Below are positions 51,679-59,006 of a stretch of DNA of 64,000 bases, in pieces (the first letter of the stretch is position 1; every line of letters starts with the position of its first letter). The DNA lies in NCBI GenBank assembly GCA_029821875.1, contig JALGXW010000006.1:1-64000 (forward strand), written 5' to 3'. Both the position numbers and the translations under genes were made by a program. This stretch comes from Candidatus Hebobacterum abditum (GTDB lineage Bacteria > Armatimonadota > Hebobacteria > Hebobacterales > Hebobacteraceae). The notes beneath the pieces were generated by a model that did not search any database, had not been told where the DNA came from, and saw nothing but the letters and a program-made list of their open reading frames with translations.

Positions 51679-53217
51679 ATGGCCGAGATCGAAGTGTCGC
51701 AGTTTCACATTCATGATTTCGAGCTAGAGAGCAACACGCAGCACGCGAACCCGTTCGCGGCACAGCTATCCGCTAGCTTCAGCCACGAGTCCGGCCAACA
51801 GATCGAGCACGTGCCGGGCTTCTACGACGGCGAGAGGAAGTGGATCGTTCGCTTCTGCCCTACGCTGGAGGGACTATGGCGCGGGCGCACGGCCTCGGCT
51901 GATTCCGACCTCGACGGTCTCGATTTGGGTCCGGTCCGCTGTATCCCGAACGAGAACCCCGCCGTGCATGGGAGGCTGGTGGTCGATCCGCACCACAGCC
52001 GCCGCTTCGCGTTCGAGGACGGGACGCAGTTCGTTCCCCTCGGCTTCGAGTGCGACTGGCTGTTCGCAGTCCACCAGGCCGACCCCGCGCGGTTCCGGCA
52101 ACTGGTCGATCTCATCGCCACACGCGGGTTTGACTACATCGTGACCAACCTTTACGCACATACCGGCTTCGCAGAGCCTACGCCGGGGTGGCACTTTGCG
52201 CCGCCAAAGCTGTACCTCTTTGGCGGGACGAACGAGAAGCCCGATCACTCTCGGCTCAACATCGCATTCCTCCGCGACTTCGACCGTATGATGGGCTCTC
52301 TGCACGAGAAGGGAATGGTCGTTCACCTGATGATCCAGGTGCAGAACAAACACGTCAGTTGGCCCTCGCGCCGAAGCCAGGAGGACGATCGTTTCTGGCG
52401 GTATGTGGTCTCCCGCTATCAGGCCTTCGGGAACCTCGTGTGGGACGTCGGCAAGGAGAGCTACTACCTGCAGCGGGAAGCCGGAACCCACGACTACACG
52501 CTCGGCCGGATCTCACTCATCAGAGAGACCGACGCCTACGACCACCTCGTCACGGTGCACGACGCGGCCGGCGATTCGGCGGCCTCAGACTCGCCCGCGG
52601 ATGTGGCCTGCGACTTCGTCTCCGACCAGGTACATCTCGGCGGCGTCGATCTCTACAACCACGAGGCGATCCGGCGGTTCCAGGAGAGCGGGAAGCCATA
52701 CATCAACATCGAGTACGGCTACGAGGAAGGTGTCGATGCCATCAACACCTATCGCAGCGAAACGACGCGGCCATGGCAGGACATCCTGCTCTGGACGTAC
52801 GCCATCTACCTGGGCGGAGCATACCCGTGCTACTACTACACCAACGCCGCCTGGGATGTAGTCAAGTGGGACCCCGAGCCGCCCGGCTGGCAGCGGTACC
52901 GCTACCTCGCTGACTTCATTGAGCCGTTTGACTTCAACAAGCTGATTCCAGACAACGAGTTCGTCGATCGTGGCTTCTGCCTCGCCGAGCCCGGCCGGCA
53001 GTATCTGGTCTTCCTGCCGGAGGGCGGCGACACGCGCATCGACTTGACGGCCGTGTCGAACGGGCAGGGCGTTGCAGTCGAGTGGATGGACGTCTACACA
53101 GGAGAGCGGGCGCGCCGGCCCCTCAAGTCCAAGACCTTCACGACTCTCCTTGCGAACCCCCTCGCCGATCCCTCCAGCCCATGCGTTGTCGCAGTGCGGC
53201 TGGCGCCCGGCGCCTAG
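51679..53217 (+). CDS. DUF5060/DUF4038 glycoside hydrolase-like protein with C-terminal collagen-binding-like domain
   Basis: 512 residues from ATG 51679; GGAGG at 51663-51667 fits this less tightly than usual (11 nt), and ATG 51670 or 51637 remain possible. Residues about 1-100 form a DUF5060 Ig-like domain ('FYDGERKWIVRFCPTLEGLW'). The DUF4038/GH140-like barrel follows ('FAFEDGTQFVPLGFECDWLF', 'NLVWDVGKESYYL', 'INIEYGYEEG'), with Glu candidates in the last two. The C-terminus resembles the putative collagen-binding domain ('YLVFLPEGGDTRIDL'). It probably cleaves plant or pectin-type glycans. Follows GH51. Confidence 0.8.
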   Translation: MAEIEVSQFHIHDFELESNTQHANPFAAQLSASFSHESGQQIEHVPGFYDGERKWIVRFCPTLEGLWRGRTASADSDLDGLDLGPVRCIPNENPAVHGRLVVDPHHSRRFAFEDGTQFVPLGFECDWLFAVHQADPARFRQLVDLIATRGFDYIVTNLYAHTGFAEPTPGWHFAPPKLYLFGGTNEKPDHSRLNIAFLRDFDRMMGSLHEKGMVVHLMIQVQNKHVSWPSRRSQEDDRFWRYVVSRYQAFGNLVWDVGKESYYLQREAGTHDYTLGRISLIRETDAYDHLVTVHDAAGDSAASDSPADVACDFVSDQVHLGGVDLYNHEAIRRFQESGKPYINIEYGYEEGVDAINTYRSETTRPWQDILLWTYAIYLGGAYPCYYYTNAAWDVVKWDPEPPGWQRYRYLADFIEPFDFNKLIPDNEFVDRGFCLAEPGRQYLVFLPEGGDTRIDLTAVSNGQGVAVEWMDVYTGERARRPLKSKTFTTLLANPLADPSSPCVVAVRLAPGA

Positions 53218-53430
53218 TCCGCGGGCCTGATCTCCGGCACGGCCTCGCCCCCGCCAGTCCCGGCCCGCAGACCAGCAGCGAGACGCGAAGGCAGCCGTCG
53301 TGACAGGAGCGCTTGTACTCTGCACTGCGGGTGCGGAAGTGGCTCCCGTGGTCGCTCGTGTAGACAAGCAGCGTGTGATCGCGAGGGGCCGCTCAGGAGA
53401 GCGCCGTATCGGCTCTCCCGCGGTGCTCCG
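53218..53430 (-). pseudogene. Decayed sulfatase fragment
   Basis: 53274-53380 aligns without gaps to 54520-54626 inside the intact sulfatase gene, with about 14 mismatches in 107 nt by eye. In the same orientation it encodes 'LLVYTSDHGSHFRTRSAEYK' and then 'SCHDGCLRV', against 'LLVYTSDHGCHFRTRNAEYK' and 'SCHDSCLRI'. Outside that core the frame breaks and only scraps remain. It is a remnant of a duplicated or second sulfatase gene. The rest of the gap to 53650 holds one arm of an inverted repeat and no gene that I can support. Confidence 0.7.
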
Positions 53431-53514
53431 GTGGAGGAGACGGAACGACCCGATGTCGCTTTACGGATGCACTTGCCCGTGCTACACTCCGCGGGCCGGG
53501 ACTGGCGGGGGCGA
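53245..53514. repeat. 24-bp perfect inverted repeat flanking the sulfatase relic
   Basis: Arms are 53245-53268 and 53491-53514, exact reverse complements of each other, 222 nt apart. The left arm encodes part of the sulfatase relic (the GPGLAGA segment, minus strand); the right arm encodes the same words on the plus strand and continues in frame for about 23 codons. No transposase or terminal repeats are present. Confidence 0.7.
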
Positions 53515-53650
53515 AGCCAGACGACCTGGCGACGGTGGTGCCGAGCCGGCCGCTTCTGTCGAGACCATTGTCACCGCCGTGACTCTCAGCGCCTTCGCGA
53601 GCTGGAGGTCAGCTTGACCATCCGAGAAGCCATCACACAGGAGGCATGCG

Positions 53651-54046
53651 ATGGAGCGTGAGAAGAGGTGGGGCCGAGAGGCCTCATACGTGGCCGCATT
53701 TGCCATCGTCCTTGCCTGCGCGGGGTGCGCCGGCGACCGGGGGAAGTTCGTGGGAACGTGGAGCCTGGATCTCGGCAGAGCCGCAGAGCTCGCGCCGGCC
53801 TTCTCCCTAACCTGGACCTTCAGCGAAGACGGCACGGGGCGCATGACGACCACTCAGAGTGTCAACGACACGGGGCCGCAGACGGTCTCGGTGGATTTCG
53901 AGTGGAAGCTCGAGGATGACAAGCTGATCGTCTCGATGTCAGACGCCGGGATGGTGACGACGCACACATACGAATTCGATGAGGACGGCGCTCTTCTGCT
54001 CAGGATGGGGGGGCAGCCGCCCATGAGATACCTCCGGGTCCGATAG
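53651..54046 (+). CDS. Lipoprotein with lipocalin-like domain
   Basis: 131 residues, ATG with AGGAGG at 6 nt. A hydrophobic signal ends in 'VLACAGCAGD', where either Cys can be the lipid-modified residue (VLA-C fits the lipobox best). The remaining 100 residues form beta strands typical of small lipocalin-like domains: 'FVGTWSLDL', 'LTWTFSEDGTGRMTTT', 'VDFEWKLEDDKLIVS' and 'HTYEFDEDGALLL'. Such domains of envelope proteins bind hydrophobic ligands or report on the envelope, but function is unknown. Convergent with the sulfatase gene. Confidence 0.75.
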   Translation: MEREKRWGREASYVAAFAIVLACAGCAGDRGKFVGTWSLDLGRAAELAPAFSLTWTFSEDGTGRMTTTQSVNDTGPQTVSVDFEWKLEDDKLIVSMSDAGMVTTHTYEFDEDGALLLRMGGQPPMRYLRVR

Positions 54047-54068
54047 TGGCGGCCGCCCAGCGCGTCCT

Positions 54069-55448
54069 TTACCCAGCCGTCTGGATCGCCGGCGCAGCTT
54101 CGCCCGCCTCCACCATCCGTCGCTTCAGCCTGGCGGCCAGCTCTCCGCGCACCTCTCGGTGCGCCGGGTCTCGCACGAGGTTGTGCCACTCGTACACGTC
54201 GGCCTCGAGGTCGTAGAGGAAGTCCTCCACATACAGGTCGCTGTCGCGGAATCCAGGGCGCCCCGCACCGTCCGGCGCCCGCACCGAGTACTTCCACTTC
54301 TTCGTCCTGATGGCTCGGCCGCAGTGGCTCTCGCTGATCTGCGCGAACACCTCCTCCGGCCAGTCGGTCGCCGTCCCTTCGACGATGTCCTGCACGGGGC
54401 GGCCGCGCATGTGGCCGGGCGGGATCATGCCGCCGGCCCTCACGATAGTAGGCGGCAGATCGATCAGGCTCACCAACTCGCTCACCACCTTCCCGCCTCG
54501 GAACCCGGGCCCGTGGAGCAGCAGCGGGATGCGAAGGCAGCTGTCGTGGCAGGAGCGCTTGTACTCCGCGTTCCGGGTGCGGAAGTGGCAGCCGTGGTCG
54601 CTCGTGTAGACGAGGAGCGTGTTCTCCCACAGCCCGAGTCGCTCCAGCTCCGCACGAATCCGACCGACGTTCTCGTCGAGGCTGTGGCAGCATCCCAGGT
54701 AGTCTGGATACTCCTCGCGCCAGTTGCCTTCGGTGTCCGCTAGATCGCCCGGAACAACAAAGTTCTTGAAGCGCTCCTTCGAGCCGCGCGGTCCCTCGAA
54801 GTGGTTGTGGTCGTTCTGGTGGTGTGGCTCGATGTATGATACGAAGAGGAAGAACGGCTTGTCGTCGGTTCGGGCGCGAAGGTACTCGATCACCCAGTCA
54901 GTGTGCGCATCTACCCGGTAGCGGCCGGGCGGGAACTCCCTCTTGTTCCCGGCCGCGTCGAACATATGCCCATCGTAACTGTGCGATGTGAATTCGAGCA
55001 CATCGGAGGCGAGCCAGTAGTCTGCGTATCCGCCGCGACGGTCCGCTGGAATCGGACTCGTCGCGCAGTCGAACGGTGGGCGCTCCAGATGCGGCCCGCC
55101 GTCCGACGCCAGGTGCCACTTGCCGATGTAGCCGACCTCGTATCCCGCTTCGGAGAGCCAGTGCGCCAGCGTCCTCTCTCCCGGCGGCAGCGCGATCCCG
55201 TTGCGGTAGCACCCCGTCTCGGTCGCGTGCTTTCCCGTTTGGATGCAGGATCGCGCCGGCCCGCAGACGGGCTGGCAGGTGAAGGTGTTCTCGAAGAGCA
55301 CCCCCTCCCGCGCCAGCCTGTCCAGGTTCGGCGTAACCTCCAGTGGCTGGCCGTAGCACCCCAGCGTGTCCCAGCGCTGCTGGTCGCTGAAGACAAACAC
55401 GATGTTGGGTCTATCGGCTGCTTCGCTGCCCGCCCCATCAGGACACAT
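54069..55448 (-). CDS. Sulfatase (formylglycine-dependent, type I)
   Basis: 459 residues from ATG 55448 (TTG 55463 also possible). Metal site 'NIVFVFSDQQRWDTLGCYG', then the FGly motif Cys62-G-P-A-Arg66 followed by 'IQTGKH' (C-x-P-x-R consensus with Ala at the fourth position), the GKWH segment 'GYIGKWHLAS' and 'LLVYTSDHG' with Asp-His ligands. Cys62 must be converted to formylglycine by a maturase, none of which is in the window. No signal peptide is evident, which is unusual. Removes sulfate esters from glycans; the neighbours are GH51 and DUF4038 glycosidases. Confidence 0.92.
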   Translation of the reverse strand: MCPDGAGSEAADRPNIVFVFSDQQRWDTLGCYGQPLEVTPNLDRLAREGVLFENTFTCQPVCGPARSCIQTGKHATETGCYRNGIALPPGERTLAHWLSEAGYEVGYIGKWHLASDGGPHLERPPFDCATSPIPADRRGGYADYWLASDVLEFTSHSYDGHMFDAAGNKREFPPGRYRVDAHTDWVIEYLRARTDDKPFFLFVSYIEPHHQNDHNHFEGPRGSKERFKNFVVPGDLADTEGNWREEYPDYLGCCHSLDENVGRIRAELERLGLWENTLLVYTSDHGCHFRTRNAEYKRSCHDSCLRIPLLLHGPGFRGGKVVSELVSLIDLPPTIVRAGGMIPPGHMRGRPVQDIVEGTATDWPEEVFAQISESHCGRAIRTKKWKYSVRAPDGAGRPGFRDSDLYVEDFLYDLEADVYEWHNLVRDPAHREVRGELAARLKRRMVEAGEAAPAIQTAG

Positions 55449-55495
55449 CTTCTGTCTTCTCAATCACCGTGAGAACTCCCCGCGTGGCTGGCGGC

Positions 55496-56479
55496 CTACT
55501 CGCCCGCCAGCTTCCGAACACGCTCCTCTACTTCGTTAAGCGGGTGGGCCAAGGCCGCCTGCTTGAGTCTCGTGAAGACGGGATAGCCGGAGGCTTGCTC
55601 GAGCTCCCACTCCCTGGCGAAGCTGCCGTCCTTGATCTCCTCCAGCGCTGCCTCCATGCGGCCTCGCGTATCAGCCGGCAGAGCGCTTTCCATGTGCGTG
55701 AGCGTCCCGTACTGGCTGGTCGGCGAGTGGAAGTCCATCTGGCGGAAGATGCCGACGTCGGCCATCTGCGCCAGCACCTCAGCCGCCTCCTTCGACCCCC
55801 ACAGCTCCATCAACACCGCCTCCGGCTGGTAGCCGTTCTCGGCGAGGAACTCGAAGGCGCCTACGAGGATGCGGAACGTCGCCGGCCACACGAAGTGCTC
55901 GCTGAAGTGATCGAGCTCCGTCTCTTCTGCGAACGTGCTCTCTATGGCGCCACGGCGAGTGCAGCCAATCGCCTTCGCGAGTGCTAGCGTCTTCGGCCAG
56001 GCCTCTCCCGAACCATCTTGGTGCACGGCGACGAAGGCGGGCACTCCCCTCCCCGCGACGTAGGCATCTCTCACTCCGACGCCGATCATCCGCGGCGCGA
56101 TCATGATGACGTCCACGTCCGGCGGTGGGGCGATCAGACCGTAGTGCACGTTGTACCCGTGAGCGAAGTCCAGTACCTTTCCCGGCTTCAGGTGCGGCAG
56201 TATCTCCTCCCGGTACACCTGCTGCTGCACCTCGTCCGGAATGAGCAGGCAGATAAGGTGCCCCGCCGCTGCCGCCTCGGCGACCGACATCGTCGCAAAG
56301 CCGTCCTCTTCTGCTTGCCGCAGCGTCGCGTCTGGCACCCCACCCACGACGACATCGATGCCGCTGTCTCGGAGATTCAGAGCATGAGCCCGGCCCTGGT
56401 TCCCGTATCCGATGATCGCAACCGTCTTCCCCTTCAATAGGCGGAGATCTGCGTCTTTGTCATAGTAGATCGTCGCCAT
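55496..56479 (-). CDS. Ketol-acid reductoisomerase-like protein (IlvC paralogue with altered active site)
   Basis: 327 residues from ATG 56479 (GGAGG at 5 nt), the size of class I KARI. The Rossmann motif 'VAIIGYGNQGRAHALNLRDSG' and the knotted C-terminal domain are clear. Compared with class I IlvC, His107, Asp190 and Glu194 are kept, but Lys130 of 'IAPKxPGH' is Arg130 ('IAPRMIGVG'), the second Glu of the helix (Glu230) is Ser229, and the 'GEQ.vLcGG' stretch reads SEHFVWPAT. It is unlikely to make branched-chain amino acids; no ilv genes lie nearby. It may reduce or isomerise a different keto acid. Confidence 0.8.
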   Translation of the reverse strand: MATIYYDKDADLRLLKGKTVAIIGYGNQGRAHALNLRDSGIDVVVGGVPDATLRQAEEDGFATMSVAEAAAAGHLICLLIPDEVQQQVYREEILPHLKPGKVLDFAHGYNVHYGLIAPPPDVDVIMIAPRMIGVGVRDAYVAGRGVPAFVAVHQDGSGEAWPKTLALAKAIGCTRRGAIESTFAEETELDHFSEHFVWPATFRILVGAFEFLAENGYQPEAVLMELWGSKEAAEVLAQMADVGIFRQMDFHSPTSQYGTLTHMESALPADTRGRMEAALEEIKDGSFAREWELEQASGYPVFTRLKQAALAHPLNEVEERVRKLAGE

Positions 56480-56689
56480 TCGCGCCTCCAAAAGCTGCCT
56501 TCGTCCAGCTTTCGACGCCGCCGAGGCGCCGTCCTACGGTCCGGAAGCTCACCTGAGCCCAGGTCGGAGAGCACAGAGGCAGAAGAAGAACCAACCGACG
56601 AGGCCGAGCACGCCCGACCCGACAGGGAGCCGGGCAAGGTGCTGCTCATTCAGCACAGCCAGCTCCTGCTGACAGGAGGCCATCCGGCC

Positions 56690-57733
56690 ATGACGTCTCA
56701 ACGACTTGAGGAGATCCTTGCGCGCCTCGGGCGAGCGGCCGTTCTCGTTCTGGGTGACTTCTTCCTGGACAAGTACCTCGAGATCGATCCACAACTCGAG
56801 GAGACATCGCTGGAGACCGGCCTCGCGGCTCACCAGATCGTGTCCGTCCGCTGTCAGCCCGGCGGCGCGGGGAACGTCGCCGCGAACCTGTGTGCGCTCG
56901 GCATCGGCCAGGTGCCGTGTTTCGGCCTTATCGGAGACGACGGCGAGGGCTTTGAGCTCGTCAGGGCGCTCCGCCAACTGGGAGCCAATGCGCAAGGGCT
57001 GGTTGCCGCTTCCGGACGCGTCACACCCACGTACCGCAAGCCGGTCGTTCGCATGCCCGACGGGCAGCTGAGGGAGCTAGAGCGCTTGGACAGCAAGAAC
57101 CGGGCGCCGGTCGCACGAGAGTTGGAGGAAGCGCTGCTCACGCAGCTGCGCCAGGCAGCGCCTCGCGTCGACGCCGTCATCATCCAGGACCAGGTTCAGG
57201 AACCAGACTGCGGTGTGATAACAGCGCGAGTGCGACGAGCTCTTGCCGAGCTAGCCAAGCAGCACGAGCGCGTGGTCTGGCTTGCAGACTCCCGCACGCG
57301 GGGGGCCGAGTTCCGAAACGTCATGCTCAAGTCCAATCGAGAGGAGGCCTGCGCGGCCGTCCATCCTGAGTCACCCGCGCACGACCCGGAGGGTGCTGTG
57401 TCCTGCGCGGAGGTCCTGTCCGAGCGCACAGGCGCGCCCGTATTCCTGACTCTGGGCCAATACGGAATGGTCGTGACCGGGCCCGATCGCGCGAAGCGCG
57501 TGCCGACTCTTCCGCTCTCAGGTGAAATCGACATCGTTGGGGCCGGCGACAGCGCGGCTGCGGGCATCGCATCCGCGCTGTGTGTGGGGGCAAGCCTGGC
57601 CGAGGCCGCCGTGATCGGCAACATCGTCGCGTCGATCACGGTCCAGCAGCTCGGGACGACCGGAACCGCTACCCAGCAGCAGGTGATGGCGCGCTTCGCC
57701 CAGGCTCAGGACCTCTGGGCAGACATCTCTTAG
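56690..57733 (+). CDS. PfkB-family sugar kinase (RfaE/HldE domain 1-like)
   Basis: 347 residues from ATG 56690 (AGGAGG at 10 nt). PfkB landmarks are 'VLVLGDFFLDKYLE', 'CQPGGAGNVAANLCALG', and the ATP/anion-hole motif 'VGAGDSAAAGIASALC' with the base Asp. It is like the heptose-7-phosphate kinase half of HldE, but lacks the adenylyltransferase half, so it may be a ribokinase-type enzyme for another sugar. Its stop overlaps that of the Nudix gene by 4 nt. Confidence 0.85.
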   Translation: MTSQRLEEILARLGRAAVLVLGDFFLDKYLEIDPQLEETSLETGLAAHQIVSVRCQPGGAGNVAANLCALGIGQVPCFGLIGDDGEGFELVRALRQLGANAQGLVAASGRVTPTYRKPVVRMPDGQLRELERLDSKNRAPVARELEEALLTQLRQAAPRVDAVIIQDQVQEPDCGVITARVRRALAELAKQHERVVWLADSRTRGAEFRNVMLKSNREEACAAVHPESPAHDPEGAVSCAEVLSERTGAPVFLTLGQYGMVVTGPDRAKRVPTLPLSGEIDIVGAGDSAAAGIASALCVGASLAEAAVIGNIVASITVQQLGTTGTATQQQVMARFAQAQDLWADIS

Positions 57734-58233
57734 TCGCTGAGGCGGGTGCGGAGCAGCTCCAGCGCCTCGCGCTCCCAGTTGAAGGCGATCTTCTCGGGGA
57801 GGTCGTCCAGCGGGAACCAGCGCATTGTCACGGCGTCGCTTCCCGCCTTCTCCCGCCCCCCGGCCGTCTCCGCCAGGTAGCAGATGCTGAGCGTGTAGTA
57901 ATCCGCCTCCCCATATCGATCCGTCCAGAAGCCGAGCACCTCCGTCGGCACCACCGCCAGCCCCGTCTCCTCGAGCATCTCCCGCCGCGCCGCCTCCGTC
58001 GGATGCTCGTCGGAGTTCAAGAACCCGCCTGGAATGTCCCAATAGCCCTTGAAGGGCTCGACCGCCCGTTGCACCAGCAGCACTTTCCCGCCCTCGACCA
58101 GCAGCACGCCGACGCAGGGCCGCGGGTTGTTGTAGTGCACGAACCCGCACTTCGGGCACGCCTGGAGGCGTTGTTCGTCCACCGTTCGCGCCTCTAGCTG
58201 CTCGCCGCACTCCGGGCAGAACCTATAAGCCAT
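57730..58233 (-). CDS. Nudix hydrolase with zinc ribbon (NudC-like/ADP-ribose type)
   Basis: 167 residues from ATG 58233 with GGAGGAG at 7 nt. A zinc ribbon, 'CPECGEQLEARTVDEQRLQAC' and 'CPKCG'-type pairs near residues 6-30, is followed by the Nudix box 'GGFLNSDEHPTEAARREMLEETG' (split: G-x5-E ... REMLEETG), with all metal-binding Glu present. It hydrolyses nucleoside diphosphate derivatives such as NADH or ADP-ribose. The zinc ribbon plus short size recalls the archaeal/bacterial NUDIX 'YgdP-like' group; substrate is uncertain. Confidence 0.88.
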   Translation of the reverse strand: MAYRFCPECGEQLEARTVDEQRLQACPKCGFVHYNNPRPCVGVLLVEGGKVLLVQRAVEPFKGYWDIPGGFLNSDEHPTEAARREMLEETGLAVVPTEVLGFWTDRYGEADYYTLSICYLAETAGGREKAGSDAVTMRWFPLDDLPEKIAFNWEREALELLRTRLSD

Positions 58234-58335
58234 CCACACACTCCTCCCCCGTGCTGTGCGTCTCCCATTCCGCTGCCGTCGGACCTCTCCTTCCCACCGC
58301 AACAGCGCTCCGTGGTAGCATGTACGCAGCGAACC

Positions 58336-59001
58336 ATGCGTTGTCAGAAGCTCCACGACTGGGAGGTCACACCCGAGGAGGCCGAGCGAGTCCAGCTCTC
58401 GTTGGCGAGCCGCGTCCGACGCTCGCTTGAGCGCGCCTCCCCCATCAGGCCGGCGACCGTTGCCGGCGCCGTGGTCGCGGCGCAAGCGGCCGCTGTTGCC
58501 GTCCTCCGCACGTCCGATTTGGCGGTGGTGGAGGCGAGAAGGGTCGAGTCCCCGGGGCCGTCTCCCGGCCGCATGCGCTATCGGCCGGGGCTAATGGCCT
58601 TCGCGTACGGTCCGCCTTTGCTGCAGGCCTTCGAGCTCGTTGAATCTTCCGTCGATGTCGTCATGTTCAGGGCTCACGGCATCGCCCATCCGCGGCGCCT
58701 CGGCCTGGCCGCTCACCTCGGGCTGCTGCTGGAGACGCCCTCGCTCGGGTGCGCCGATAGGGCGCTGTGCGGCGAACACGCGCCGCCCGGTGCGGAGCGC
58801 GAAGACTGGGCCGAGGTGACAGATGGAGACGAGACGATCGGGGCCTGTGTCCGCACCCGCCGCGACGCTCGCCCGCTCATCGTCTCGCCGGGGTATGCTC
58901 TCGCCCTGTACAATGCCGTCGAGGTAGTGCTCTCGACCAGTCGCGAGCACCGGATGCCGGAGCCGCTGCGCCAGGCGCGGCGTACCGCAGGAGGAGGCTA
59001 G
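58336..59001 (+). CDS. Endonuclease V-like protein with catalytic residues lost
   Basis: 221 residues from ATG 58336. It follows Thermotoga maritima endonuclease V along its whole length: 'LHDWEVTPEEAERVQ', 'RYRPGLMAF', 'AHGIAHPRRLGLAAHLGLLLETPSLG', 'IGACVRTR', 'PLIVSPGY' and 'RMPEPLRQAR'. However, the three metal-binding acids are absent: Asp43 is Val46 (VAGAVVAA), Glu89 is Tyr91 (AFAYGP) and Asp110 is Arg112 (MFRAHG). It cannot cut DNA at inosine by the known mechanism. It may still bind deaminated or branched nucleic acid. It lies 5 nt before the radical SAM gene. Confidence 0.85.
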   Translation: MRCQKLHDWEVTPEEAERVQLSLASRVRRSLERASPIRPATVAGAVVAAQAAAVAVLRTSDLAVVEARRVESPGPSPGRMRYRPGLMAFAYGPPLLQAFELVESSVDVVMFRAHGIAHPRRLGLAAHLGLLLETPSLGCADRALCGEHAPPGAEREDWAEVTDGDETIGACVRTRRDARPLIVSPGYALALYNAVEVVLSTSREHRMPEPLRQARRTAGGG

Positions 59002-59006
59002 AGCCG

